Notes: a model not told the origin generated them from the sequence alone. Counted from the first letter of the stretch, positions 1-11,740 are shown. The stretch is 64,000 bases of DNA from Orobanche coerulescens (GCA_033398695.1 CM065819.1:8543501-8607500), one strand, 5' to 3'. Made by a program: numbers and translations.

Positions 1-468
1 AGGGGCTTGCTTAAGTCCATACAGTGCCTTCCTCAGCCTGTATACTAGATCGATACCGTCTTTGTTAGCAAACCCTGGTGGTTGTTCAACATAAACTTCT
101 TCGGCAAGGTCTCCATTCAGGAATGCACTTTTGACGTCCATTTGATATACAATGAAGCTCTTATGGGCGGCAAAGGCTAAAAATATCCTAATGGCTTCTA
201 GTCTGGCTACACGGGCAAAAGTTTCATCGTAGTCTATGCCTTCTTCCTGTCTATAGCCTTGTGCGACTAGCCTTGATTTATTCCTAATAATAAGTCCATT
301 TCGATCCTTTTTGTTTCTGAATACCCATTTGGTTCCTATAACCGATTGATGCGTAGGTCTGGGTACAGGATACCATACATTGTTTCTTTTGAAACGGTTA
401 AGCTCTTCTTCCATAGATGTTATCCAATGAGAATTATTAAGAGCGTCTATGGTCGAAACAGGTTTGGA
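1..468 (-). pseudogene. C1 Copia reverse transcriptase, N-terminal part
   Basis: On the minus strand this translates as the start of a Ty1/Copia reverse transcriptase (RVT_2 family): a [11 protein letters not shown] block, then RLVAQGY, then [12 protein letters not shown], which contains the first catalytic Asp, then [10 protein letters not shown] at the window edge. It follows in frame from the integrase/linker ORF upstream but is cut off by a TAG at 469-471 where the family has a sense codon, so this copy is dead. The second catalytic block (YVDD) and RNase H lie outside the window to the left. The enzyme would copy the element RNA into cDNA inside virus-like particles. Assignment to RT is secure. 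Assignment to the Sirevirus lineage rests on the gag features described separately. Confidence 0.9.
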
Positions 469-1809
469 CTAGGCTAAGAATACAGCAGTAGTGCACATGT
501 TGAGTCTTCTAAGCTCGGATTGAGATTTCCATTCAGGAAAAGGTGATTTCTCAGTATCTAATTCTTCTTGTGCACAAAGTACATTTCCTTGTGTACTCTG
601 TATTCTCCTTCGAGTAGAAACACCAGCATCTATGTTTCCAATGATCAGCTCTTGCGGGTGATCTCTCAACCATCTTTGGTCGGGTTCTAATTCAGAGTCC
701 CGTACTGTATCGAGAGTTTCTGTGGATACAGCTTCAGCTTGTACAGCGTCGTCTTCATCTACGTCGATTCTTACAGCTACGAGGTTGATTTCTAGGTCAA
801 CAACAGGTTCTATGGGAGTTGGTGGATCTAGGATGGAGAGTTGTTGGATGTTTTGGGTAACATCTTCTACTCCTGTAGGGTCATGGTGAGGTTCGTCGAA
901 CACTACATGAACTGATTCCTCGATCGTCAGCTTCCTTTTATTAAATATCCTGAAAGCTTTGCTGACGGAGGAGTATCCTACAAATATTCCTTCATCTAAT
1001 TTCTCATCAAAGGTTCTAAGTTGATCCTCCCCATTATTCAACACATAGCACCTGCATCCAAAAATGTGGAAATATGAAACTAATGGAGTTTTGTTGTTCC
1101 ATACCTCGTATGCTGTTTTGTTGTGGTGCTTGTTGATGATACAGCGGTTTTGAGTGTAGCATGCTGTATTGGTTGCTTCACCCCAGAAACGCTGTGGCAA
1201 CTTGCTTGCGGCAATCATTGTCCTTGTAGCTTCTTTCAGCGTCCTGTTCTTTCACTCGGCAACACCATTTTGTTGAGGTGTACGGGCAGTTGAGTATTCG
1301 TGATGTATCCCATTCTCCGAACAGTATTGCTCTATAAAGCGGTTAGTAAATTATGTACCTCTGTCGGAACGAATGCACACGATACTCAATGCCTTTTCAT
1401 TTTGAAGCTTTCTCATAAGCTCTGGCAGCTTTGATGTTGTTTCCTTCTTCTCGCTTAGGAAAATCGTCCAAGCATACCTGGAATAATCATCAACAACAAC
1501 AAGGCAGTATTTCTTACCTCCCAAACTTACTGAGTCTACAGGACCGTAGAGATCCATGTGTAGCATCTCCAACACTCTTTGGGTTGAAAGGTAGGATTTG
1601 CTCTTCAGGGTTGACTTGATTTGCTTGCCTTTCTGACATGGTCCGCAGACGCTGTCCTTTTTGAATGACACGTTTGGCAATCCTCTTACCATTCCCTGTC
1701 TTGAGAGCTTGTTGATCGTCTTGAAGTTGACGTGAGACATCCTCTTGTGCCATAACCAGCTTAGATCTGCAGTGCCTTTGGCAACAAAGCATGGAATTGA
1801 GGAGCTCAT
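469..1809 (-). pseudogene. C1 Copia integrase with linker to RT
   Basis: Minus-strand integrase, which would insert element cDNA into the genome. From the N-terminal side (high coordinates) it shows the GAG-pre-integrase/zinc part with H-x4-H (HKRMSH) and CGPC. The catalytic core follows, with MDLYGPV (first Asp), IRSDRGT (second Asp) and a PQQNGVAE block (Glu). The family block ending in FGCRCYV and the variable acidic linker to RT come last. Three in-frame stops or breaks interrupt it: TAA at about 1351, TGA near 1253, and the TAG at 469. The N-terminal end is out of frame with the protease by a small indel near 1806-1810. It lies between protease (upstream) and RT (downstream), the normal Copia order. 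Confidence 0.9.
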
Positions 1810-2160
1810 AGGCTTCGATCGAGAATATACATGTTACCTGATCTGCTTCCTGTAAGCACAACTTCTTTGGTCTGGATGTTCTTGACTCTACAGCGATCTA
1901 TATAGAATTTCACCGAGAACTGTTTATCACAAAACTGGCTAATACTAAGTAAATTGAACTGTAAGCCTTCAACATATGCAACATCGGTGACTTTGAATTT
2001 ACCGACAAGTAGGTTTCCTTTCCCTCTTCTTCTTCCTTTAGATTTATCACCGAAGCGCACTTTTGGACCACGACCTTCTACAAAATCTGATAACTTGCTT
2101 TTATCTCCGGTCATGTGCCGAGAGCATCCACTATCGAAGTACCAGATGTCTTCCTCTAGG
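1806..2160 (-). pseudogene. C1 Copia aspartic protease
   Basis: The minus strand encodes the retropepsin-like protease that would mature Gag-Pol. The catalytic motif is seen as WYFDSGCSRHMTGD (Asp-Ser-Gly) at about 2110-2152. It is followed by the typical VEGLQFNLLSISQ and MYILD blocks at the protease/integrase boundary. It is in frame with gag upstream. The reading frame shifts just after MYILDRSL, near 1806, where the family would continue into the integrase zinc region, so Pol could not be made from this copy. Confidence 0.85.
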
Positions 2161-2180
2161 ATGTCCTGTATGCAAAGAGA

Positions 2181-3497
2181 TTAAGTAGATTTAGGTCCCC
2201 TTTGGTTGTTGGGTCCATGTATGTTAGTACCTTTAGGTACCCAAATTTTCCTGACAGCAATAGGTTTACTGTAGGTCACATTCGGTACAGTGTTGTGGTA
2301 TCTACGTGGGGCATATACGTAGTCGCTATAACCATGATAAGTATTATGCATGTAAAATTCAGGGTTATTATTATTAGTCCAGTACGAGTGCCGTCTTGGA
2401 GGTGGAGCCATTTTATTTGGCCTAACAGCTTGCCTTCTGGATCTCCAGTTGGATTCCCAACGCTGTTGTTGATACTGAGTGGGCACCTGCTGTCTCGAGG
2501 AATAACGGGGCTCCTGTATCCAATACCTCGGCGTGCTGTACTGATAGTACTGCCGTGCGGGCTTTTGGTATTTGGATACAGCCTTCCTTCTGAACGGCTG
2601 TTGGCGCTATTGATATGCCTGGGGAGCATGCTGTTGCGTGCGCCTGACAGGTTGGAACGGCTTATGATTCCGCTGTCTGGAATAGGATTACGGTGCTGGA
2701 ATGGCAGCCTTCGGTTTTCGCGGTGCAGCAGGTTCCTTCATAGGACTTGGGGTATCTTTCGATACAGGAATGTGTTCCACACTCTTGACGAACACTGTAC
2801 TAGTTTTCCCTTTGTTTGAACATGAGCTGTATCCTAAGCCACTTTTATCATGAGCATGTTGCCCAGTGCTCAGAATTTCTTCCATTCTTTTGGACGATAT
2901 CTCGAACGATTTCAGAATGGTCTCAAGTTCATCTTCTCGTTTTTCGAGAGTTTTGACTTTGGCTTGAAGTAGAACGAAATCATTTGTCTTGCTCTCATTG
3001 TGAGTTTTGACCTCACTTAGTTCATGAGCAAGTTGATGATTGCTCTCCATGAGTTTTTCGTAATCGACTTTGCTGGTTGCACAATCAATAGACATATTTT
3101 CATAATTTATTTTCAGCAAGTCATTTTCATCTTTCATCTCTAGGTTAGATAGTTGGAGCTGTACATTCTCATTTTTCAGTGTCTCATGGGCCTTTTGAAT
3201 GTTTTTAAACTCATTCATCATGTTTTCAAAAGTTTGAGATGCATTGGCAGGAATAATTGAGGTTGAGCTTACCTCATCATCGCTATCTTCACCTTCCGGA
3301 ATGTCCTTGGCCATAAAACACATATATGCTTTATCATTGAACTCATCATCAGATGAATCACTTTCAGTGACCACCTGAAGACATTCTTCGGATTTGGATG
3401 GTGCGGGGGAGGCTTCTGATTCTCCAGTCAGGGCCTTGAGCTTGTTTTTCCAAGCACGTCTTCGTTCATCCCTCTCTTGTTGCTCGGCTTCCGGCAA
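2181..3497 (-). pseudogene. C1 Copia gag C-terminal part (coiled coil, Sirevirus type)
   Basis: Minus-strand continuation of gag beyond the zinc knuckle. An acidic Ser/Asp stretch is followed by roughly 120 residues rich in E, K, L and N with heptad-like spacing (about residues 90-210 of the 2688-3497 piece). I read this as a coiled coil. A basic, Tyr/Asn-rich tail follows, ending in an RKIWVPKGT block close to the protease. Long gag proteins with a coiled coil after the knuckle and an IWVPKG block before protease are typical of the Sirevirus (SIRE/Opie) lineage. A TAA at 3498-3500 and a stop near 2488-2687 break the frame. Confidence 0.8.
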
Positions 3498-3500
3498 CCT

Positions 3501-4460
3501 TTAAACTTTGGGATGAGGACATTTATTTGCATAATGTCCTGGTTTCCTGCAATTATAGCATAGGTTAGAATTATCGGATGAAGTTTCGGTACTTACCTTG
3601 TGGACAGGTTTGGGCCTGTAGGGAGTCTTTCCAGACTGTGTGATGAACTTCTTGAACTTTTGCATGAGAAGCACCATTTCATCTTGAGACAAGATGTCGT
3701 CGTCACTGTCAACATTCTTGTGACTAGGCTTATACGAGCTGGGCATGCTGTGTCGACGGCTCGATACAGCGGCTAATGCTGTGACCTTTGAAGGAGATTC
3801 TTCAGCTTTCTCTCTTCTGTCAATATCATACTCAAAAGCTTTGAGGTCAGAGAAGAGATCAAAAGTAGATATTTCATTAAGATTGCAAGACACACGCATA
3901 GCTGTGGTCTTAATGTCCCATCGGGCAGGGAGAGATCTGAAAATTTTTAAATTCTTCTCATTTTGGGTATAAATTTTGCCCAACGCTTCAAGTTCACCAA
4001 CAATACCAGTGAATCTGAAGTCAAGTTCCTCAAGTGTCTCAGTTGGTTTCATTTCGAAAGATTCAAATTCTTTGAGTCGGTTTGAAATTTTGTTTTCTTT
4101 TGAGAGCTCAGTTCCCTCACAAATCAACTTGAGTTTATCCCAGATTTCCTTGGCTGTTTTACAGCTCTTTACCTTTGAGAACGTGCCTTTGTCAAGAGTG
4201 ACAAATAACGCGTTCTTAGCCACATTGTCGAGATTGGCATGCTTTCTTTCATCTGTGGTCCATTCCTCGCGCTCCTTCTCGAGCATCTCAGCATGAGCTT
4301 GGCCTTCAATCCTTGCGGCCGTGTTTACCTTCATTATCTTGATGGGGCCATCCTGTATAACAAAAATCATCTCTTCGTGCATTGCTGCAAGATGAGCCTC
4401 CGTCCTGATTCTCCAATCATCAAATTCGTTAATAGACAACATAGGCACTTTGTTGATCAT
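3501..4460 (-). pseudogene. C1 Copia gag N-terminal part (capsid and zinc knuckle)
   Basis: A 319-residue open stretch on the minus strand. It starts MINKVPMLSINEFDDWRIR, just downstream of the PBS, so this Met is the natural start. It has the plant Copia gag fold: W near the N-terminus, AKEIWDKLKLICEGTE, the SFEMKPTETLEEL region and RSLPARWD. A CX2CX4HX4C zinc knuckle (CYNCRKPGHYANKC) lies at residues 301-314. The protein would form the virus-like particle and bind genomic RNA. The frame ends in TAA directly after the knuckle, and the same frame continues beyond it as the coiled-coil part, so the stop is probably a mutation. Confidence 0.88.
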
Positions 4461-4566
4461 TGATGTATCTATGTGAGAATAAAGGAATGAAAAAGACTGT
4501 TTAGAAAATTAAGTGATTTGGATCTGATTCGGTTAAAAATACGATTGATTCTTTTTAGAATCAACA

Positions 4567-4578
4567 GCTCTGATACCA
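4567..4578 (-). promoter_or_regulatory. C1 primer-binding site (initiator tRNA-Met)
   Basis: On the minus strand TGGTATCAGAGC lies two bases inside the LTR end. It matches the complement of the 3' end of plant initiator tRNA-Met, the usual primer for minus-strand DNA synthesis. It fixes the orientation of C1 and the inner edge of its 5' LTR. Confidence 0.92.
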
Positions 4579-4580
4579 CT

Positions 4581-5668
4581 TGTTGGCCACAAAGTATACT
4601 GGATACAGCTTGGAAAGTGTTTAAACAACAAGCTGTATTGATTTTAAATCTGAGTGCGTAGCGGAAGTCTTAAATACAGTAGGTTGCTGTGGATACAGCA
4701 ATTAGATGTGCAGTGTATACTTAAATAATCACAGTAATTAAAACAGTAAAAACTGAAGGTAAATAACACAGCATTTAAAGTGGTTCGAGGTAAACCCCTC
4801 TACGTCCACTGGTCCTCCACACAGGAGTAAAAAGTTTATTATAATTACTGCATACACAACTACGTAATTATAACAACATACAATCAATATATCGTTCACA
4901 CAGATTGATATAAAGATCTTAGCTTCAACCGTTCACACAGATTGGTTTGAGCTAATGCTTTGACTGGCTTCTTCACACAGAGTTCTGAAGCTTCGTCTTC
5001 TTCAGTCCACACAGGGCTGATATGGGTTTGTTCAAGGATAGAACAGGGTATGAACAACAACTTTGACTTTTCTAAGCTTCTAGCTGATGGTGTTGTTCAA
5101 GTTGTTGAGCACTGTATATCTCTTTGATCTGAGTTGCAGTAAGCTTGAGATATGATTTGCTCGGAATATTTCTTTGTAAGCTTGATCGTTCAGTCGTTCA
5201 GTTTCAGTAGTTCAGTAGATCAGTAGATCAGTAGACTTCAAACGGGATGAAAAACACGATCCGGATTTTGCGGGATTTGAAGATCTTTCTGACTTACAGT
5301 ATTTAAATACTTTATCCTTTAGTATTTAAATACTTCTTTATCAACGGGACTTGACTTCTAGTGGGAACTGAAGATTCCTTCTTTGTCCTATTGAGAGCTG
5401 TATGGAAGGATCACTGGTTTGATAATTCGAGACAGCTTCCATACTTAGTCTTTTTGAGACTTCTTTGCTGTACTGAAAGGTTCCACTGTAAGCTGGAACT
5501 ATGAGAGGTCTTTTGACATAACTTAATAATTCAGCTTATCGATACAGTTTCCTTACTGTATTGAGGATTGGCTTATTGTCAAAACATACTGACACTGCTA
5601 TCAATACAGGGCAGTATCGATACAGGGTTTATCCAACAAATTCGATACAGGGTATTGTTTTCCCAACA
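4581..5668 (-). repeat. C1 5' LTR (Sirevirus-like Copia)
   Basis: This 1,088 bp LTR starts TGTTGGGAAAACAATACC (minus strand, at 5668) and ends GTGGCCAACA (at 4581), next to the PBS. U3 lies at the high-coordinate end and contains repeated TGTATCGATA/CTGTATCG words between about 5535 and 5660. The segment holding CCACTGGTCCTCCACACAGG near 4805-4825 is strongly shared, inverted, with the C2 LTR at 8454-9725. The flanking base block at 5669-5673 is TTTCC. The matching copy of the target-site duplication would be left of the window. Confidence 0.88.
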
Positions 5669-7885
5669 TTTCCCCTTTCTGCCGATCCGAGGGATGTGTT
5701 TTCGAAGTCCCAGAGCGAGGAGACTTCAAAGAAAAGAAAGAGATCTCACAGCAAAACTCCCGTTGCTGGTGAGAAGCCGAAAAGGAAGCTAATGAGGCTC
5801 ACAAAAGCTAAAGCTACAGAAATCTCCGAGGATGCTCCTTCAATGGCCCAACCCACTGTATCGAGCCCCCAGGGCACAACCCCTGCGGAAGAGATGACTG
5901 CTACTGTCGCTACATTAGATCCCGAGCCTTTGGCGGCTACGACGGATATTCAGACATCTGCCAACTTACAAGACTCTGCGAGTCGGCTGCCCCTTTGGAC
6001 CCAATAGCCACATCTCCTATTCGGGATTCCACACCCATTCAGGATCCTTCTACCCTCAGGGTACCAACCCCTGCTCGGGATCCAACTCCGACACAGGAAC
6101 CCATACCTGTCGAGGAATCCGTGCATACAGTGGACCCAAGCGCTGTACGCAGCCTCTCCCCAGACTCCATTATAAACAAGACTTTGCTTTCTGTGCAAAT
6201 TGAACAAGCATATGAACACTTTGTCCAGTGGAAAGCCTACAGGCTAGCTCCGTACAACACTCTGTACAACTGGAGCGATTGGTGCGAAGAAGAACGGTTT
6301 GTCTTGGAAGTGATGAACTCTCAAGATGTTGAAGTCCTGATCAATGGGACAACCTGTGCTGCAAAGAGTTGATCACCAGCCACCTGATGGACAAGGCAGA
6401 CGCCCGGAAGAAAGGAAAAGCAAAATTCATTGGCTCTGATCCCCACAGTCCCAAATCTGATCATGACTCAGACAACGACGATGCCCTCCAGGTAAGTCTA
6501 AGAATGAGTCGTGAGGTCACCCAGCCAGATCAAGGGACCTATAGCCAAATAATGTTCCCAACAGCGAGGATTCAGTCCCTCCTATCGCAGAGGAACAACC
6601 AACCGAGAAACAGGCACCCACGCCTGTCGCCACCGAAGACCAGACTAGCGCCATCCCGCACGAGGAATCAGTCCCTCTGCAGGAGCAGGCGGATGCTGAG
6701 AGAAAACAGGAGGATTAAGTCCCTCATGTACCTATGTCTTCAGAACCTAATTCAGAACAGGAGAAAACAGCAACCCCTGTTGCCTAGCCCGCATCTGATG
6801 CTCCCGCAACTTCAACTGTTTTGGAATCCGACGATGGTATAATACCTGAGGATGTCCAACTCAATTCAAGTCCCAATGTGAACTTGAGACAGTTGAATGG
6901 ATTTGAAGAATTTTCTAAGCTAGACTCTCCAAGAACCGCCGAGAAGAAAGAGAAATTACATGCTCTAGGCCGCCAAACTGTTTTCTTGCAGGACGCCGTG
7001 AATGCCCTGCATGCTGTTGAAAAAGAAATTAATTGGCTACATCTTTCAGCCGTTGAAGAAATGACCGGTATGAGGCACGAAGTCTTGCAAGTGGAAGAAG
7101 CCTTCCGTATTTTGCCTACCATCTTCAAGCAGGCCCTTAGCCAATTACAACAGCATCAGGAGCAGATCCTGAAGGAACAAAAATCGAAACACCGTGTTTC
7201 TGAGGCCAGGACAGAATCAGCTCTCATTGAATCTGGTCCCCAGCTTCGAGCCCACGACAAGAAAATTCAAGATATGTCACAGATGCTCACCTCCCTAGTG
7301 AATAAAATGACTAATTTTGAGACAATACAGGATGCTGCTATGCAGATCCTTGAACGTCTTGATGAAAAGGTGTCCTACCTTAATGATGGCAGAAAGGGGG
7401 AAGAAGCGAGGGAAACTGCTAGGAGATCAAGGCTTGAGCAAGAGAAGGAAATGGTAGCTGCTTTTGAAGACAGCATCACTGCTGATATTGCCCGTCTATC
7501 ATCTCCTACTCCCAACATCAAGATATAGGGAGATCGCCCAGAATTCCAGGACCCTAAGTTTCCTTGGAAGAACCTCGTTCGAAAGCTGCAAGCTTTGAAC
7601 CTCCCGGCCAACCGACAGCCTACTGCAAAAGAAATCATGAACTGGAGAAAGAATAAACTGCTAAGATACTTTGTTGTTCTTATCGGGGAATCTCAAATAT
7701 TTAATAGTTGCATAACGGTGCAGGAAGCCGCAGAGATATTTAAGAAAAGGTTGGACGAAGGAACGCTCCCGCTACAGCAGAAAATGAAGTCCAAGCACAA
7801 GCAATGCGACTTGGTTACCCATCGAGAGGATTGGATCTCAGTTTTCGATAAGTCCTACGAAGGTCAAGCTATATGCCTTAATTGA
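5669..7885 (+). pseudogene. C2 Copia env-like/extra 3' ORF, frame-broken
   Basis: This plus-strand coding remnant lies between the C1 insertion point and the C2 polypurine tract, where Sireviruses carry their extra (env-like) gene. It reads as a low-complexity Pro/Thr/Glu-rich region with a basic SKKRKRSHSK block (5740s), then a conserved-looking Trp/Tyr-rich block (QWKAYRLAPYNTLYNWSDWC, about 6230-6285), another acidic region, and a long helical part (about 6890-7480) likely to be a coiled coil. The last part (about 7530-7880) contains PWKNLVRKLQALNLP. The frame changes near 5990 and 6365, and TAA/TAG stops occur near 6716, 6786 and 7526. I do not recognise a catalytic domain. I see no signal peptide or clear membrane span, so env is a positional label only. 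The N-terminal part was displaced by the C1 insertion. Confidence 0.65.
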
Positions 7886-8453
7886 AACCAGGACGTGCAT
7901 CATAACTGGTGGAAGGGTACCAATAATGACCCTAGGAGGCCTTAGAGGCATTCGGACTATAGGAGCTTTCTCTTTTATTCTTATTTGCTGTAAGATAGTA
8001 AAAACATTGTAATCTTTTCTCAATTTCAATAAAATGTTTTTCTCTTGAAAGATTACAACTCGTAATCTAATGTGTGTTTGTATGATTACGTAATTCAATC
8101 CATTTGTTGAATTATACAAGTATGAAAACTTGTTAAAATATTAAGCTGTACGAACTTGTCTGCGAACAGTTCATAAATTCAGTTGTATGTATCTAGATGA
8201 CAATGTAAGATTGTGCCTGCGCGCTAATCATAAGTTTAAAGATGTAATACTTTTTTGATAAAAGCTGAACTTGCTTGCGAGCAGTTCCTAGTATTAGGCT
8301 AATTGCTGAAGGCCAGAACAATCGAACAGAAGACCAAGAAGTCTGCCCTCCTTCAAGAGGTTAAGTGTCAAAGTTTTGGCATCATCAAGGATGTTTGGAT
8401 AACATCAAAAGGTTTTTAAGGAAGACTTGGCAAATTATCAAAAAGGGAGAAAT
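7886..8453 (+). other. C2 3' untranslated region with polypurine tract
   Basis: AT-rich non-coding DNA between the last stop of the extra ORF and the 3' LTR. It ends in AAAAAGGGAGAAAT (8440-8453), a polypurine tract abutting the LTR start TGTTGGG. Such tracts prime plus-strand DNA synthesis. This shows that the LTR at 8454 is a 3' LTR of a plus-strand element. Confidence 0.8.
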
Positions 8454-8966
8454 TGTTGGGATAACAATCCCTGTATCGAAAGATCTTTATAAGAATGTTT
8501 TGACAATGTGCCAATCCAGCATACAGCAAGCTAATGTATCGATAGACCGATCGAAGTTGCTGATCCTGTATCGAAGACTTATCATTATGCCATCATACAG
8601 CAACAAGAGTCTAAAAGAGCCAAGTATGGAAGCTGTCCCTTCATGCAGCAAATATTTCATACAGCGACTTCTCCTTGATAGCCTACATCACAAATGGATA
8701 CAGCATTCAAGCTGTGAAGTATTGAGATCTTCAATACACATTGAAACATAATTGAAGACCGTTTGAAAAGGAATCCTTGATATTCACTAAAGTCAAGTCC
8801 CGTTTGATAAATAAGTATTTAAATAGTGAAAGGATAAAATATTTAAATACTGAAGCCGACAGAGATCTTCAAACCACGCAAAATCATCTTGGTCTATACA
8901 AGTCAACTATTTAGTTGTGACGGAATCTTGCTCAACGGATCTATTTCCAACGGATCCATTCAGAAG

Positions 8967-9005
<39 letters not shown>

Positions 9006-9725
9006 CAGAGTTTGAAGATCACATACATAATAGAGAGAAACATCGACCAGAAGTAAGAAACACCTACGATAACAAAGTGCTTACACGAATATTCTAAGCA
9101 AACATATTTCTTCAAGTATACTGCATATTCTGAGAGAAGAAATATCCAAAGTGCTCAACCTTGAACAACACATCATCAGCTAAAGATCAAGAAAGTCAAG
9201 CTGTTGTTCAAACCATCGTTCTATCATTGAACAAACCCATCAGCCCTGTGTGGACTGAGGAAGCATTGCTTTTCCCGAACTGTGTGTGACGGACTTACAT
9301 TGAAGAGACAAAGCTTCGGAACTGTGTGTGAAGAAGTTAGTCAAGTGAAAGCCTAAACCAATCTGTGTGAACGGTTGAAAGCTTTGATCATGGTATCAAT
9401 CTGTATGAACGATACATTGATAGGTTTGATTATAAATACGTAGTTGTGTATGTAGTATTTATAATAAACATTTTAACTCCTGTGTGGAGGACCAGTGGAC
9501 GTAGAGGGGTTTACCTCGAACCACTTTAATTACTGTGTCATTTACCTTTTGCATTTACTGTTTTAATATCTGTGATTAATTTTAAGTATACACTTCATAT
9601 CTAGTTGCTGTATTTACAGCAACTTACTTTAGCAAGACTTCCGCTACGCACTCAGATTTGAAAATTGTACAGCCTGTTTTTTAAAACACTTTCCGAGCTG
9701 TATTCTGTATACTTAGTGGCCAACA
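8454..9725 (+). repeat. C2 3' LTR (Sirevirus-like Copia)
   Basis: A 1,272 bp LTR running TGTTGGGATAACAATCCC to GTGGCCAACA. It has the same terminal sequences as the C1 LTR but the opposite orientation. U3 (about 8465-8710) holds CTGTATCG, TGTATCGATA and CATACAGC words. A (TA)n tract interrupts it at 8969-9002. The block around 9477-9530 (CCAGTGGACGTAGAGGGG) is shared with C1. It is somewhat longer than the C1 LTR and its U3 has diverged, so the two copies are relatives and not a pair. Confidence 0.85.
8969..9002. repeat. (TA)17 microsatellite
   Basis: A perfect alternating TA tract inside the C2 LTR. It is absent from the C1 LTR and so arose after the two copies separated. Confidence 0.95.
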
Positions 9726-11389
9726 CGTCTAAATAATATTCGTGCACAAATATCATCAAGAACGCCGATAGATTAAGAAGAACAAAGAAAGAGGAACATT
9801 CCCAAACTCATACCCGGAAAATCAATCAAAACTAACAACCAAGAACATGTGTATGGTTCAATCTAAACACCCATATGATAAGATTAGTTACTCATGATCA
9901 ATTCAACAATAATAGCAAAAATCATAGAATAAAACACGGTAGAAATCTTCCCTTGCGAAATCGAAATCGAGGCCCAAGGAAGGTTTGATGTTCTTCCTTC
10001 AAAAACTCACAAAATCTTCATACAAGAAATGAAAATCACTCACAAATTGTATTTCTTGATATTTAGAACACTCAAAAACTAAGAAAAACTGAGTTTTGGG
10101 TCGTGTTTTGTGGCTTAGGGCGTGTTGTGTATAGGGTTTTCCCTTAAATACGCATCAAAAATCGCGAAAAGTGCAGAAAATCGCATTTTCTGCACAAACT
10201 GGGGTTGGATCGCAATCCAGCTAATGTGGATCGCGATCTGGGTGTTCAGCGGAACGAGCTGGCTCACGGTCTGAGTTCTGGATCGCGATCCGGGCGCGGT
10301 CTGAACTTGGATCGAGATACAGGCGCGGTCCGGACTGTGAGGTTGTGGTCTAGAAGTCATATCTCCCTCAATACACCTCGGAATTTAGCGTATAATATAC
10401 CAGCGAAGATGATTTCATGAGGAATCCATACATATATAGAACACCTCCTAATTCGAACTAATGGATCTGGAAATTAGAAAATGCGACAGGTAGTGCTTCA
10501 ATCTTCATCGTTTTGGGCCCCGTTCTCGCTCTTGTTCGTCATAAACTCCAAAATTGGCCATAAAAGCGCATATTTCACCACAATCTTCGTCTGGCTACCT
10601 ACAAAACAAAAACACAACATATCACGCGTAAAAAGAGCAAAAACACTAAAAAACAAACGAAAGTGCAACTCGATAGAACAGAATGAGACGATCAAAAATC
10701 GACTCATCACTGGGCCAAGCGAATGACCCAATAAGAAAAAAGTATTAGATTCTTCTTCTTCTTGATCGGTTGTCTTAGGTCTTTGTTATAGCCAAATAAA
10801 TAATTACATCATTAAAAAATACATCCTATTATACAAATTTTCTAGTAAAAATAAATAGGCTCAAAACGGCCTTTACAAACCAATCGAATCGAATAAATAA
10901 AAACTAAGTCCACGAGCTATATCACCATCACATAAGGATTCCACACAACTTGTAACGGCAATGAAATTAAATAATTAATTTTAATATATTAATCCAATTA
11001 ATCTATAAAATTAATCTATTCAATTTCTACAATATTAATCCAACTAATATATTTGGTATTAAAATTAAATAATTAATCTTAATCCGGTCAATTAATAAAA
11101 AATAATCTTTTCAATTTTAATGGTATTAATCCAACTAATATTAATAATCGTCATTTCAATTCGTTCGAAGTAATTCAGCCAAAAATAGTATTTTCGTTTA
11201 ATATTTTTCCCATTTAAAATAATATTCCAAATATACATTTTAATAAAATTAAATCCAATTTAAAATGTGAGGAAATATTACAACGTAATACAGAGACTAA
11301 ACGAAGTCCCGGACAAGTCGAAACGGGCCCAACCCGCAAACCAAGCCCGAAAAAGAGGGCTGGCCGAGGGTGACTCGCTGGAGCGAGTC
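9726..11389 (-). other. Anonymous AT-rich DNA with a probable decayed minus-strand LTR
   Basis: No coding region is supported here. Between 10200 and 10345 there are five or so copies, intact or decayed, of GGATCGCGATCC and GCGCGGTC. Just below them a TATTTAAGGG box (minus strand, 10141-10153) gives the same array-then-TATA layout seen in the Gypsy LTRs of this window. I therefore read part of the region as U3/R of an old minus-strand LTR. I could not find its TG/CA ends or TSD. From 10960 to 11300 the DNA is very AT-rich (runs of AATTAATT), and the last 80 bp before G1 are GC-rich. Confidence 0.4.
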
Positions 11390-11740
11390 TGTAATACCCG
11401 GTTGTAATTCATTCATTATCATTCAGTAATTATCAGTCAGTAATTGTCACTCAGTAATTTTCACTCATTAATAATCACTCATCATTCATGATTCATTCAT
11501 TTGTGTTCATCGTTGGCATTTTGTAACCGTGCATCGCCATCGATCGTCATTCATCTCCGTTTGTGGATCGAGACGAGAGTATCATCATTATCATCGTGAA
11601 TGGTAGTCTTATGATGGAAGTATCATCTATCGCGTGTTATTGGACTTAATTACATTCATACGAGTATTGTATGTCGAATCATTCACCGTTTGTAGTGAGT
11701 TAACGGAGTTGTCGCATTTTTGTCATTCCAGCAATGAGTT

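Noticed and set aside
10481..10731. Pair of opposite ~80-codon open frames as a host gene
   Set aside because: Low complexity, complementary to each other, no domain, and next to a probable decayed LTR.
10960..11300. AT-rich block as a centromeric satellite or replication origin
   Set aside because: No repeat period is visible. Such AATTAATT-rich stretches also occur in the C3 LTR and are more likely decayed LTR DNA.
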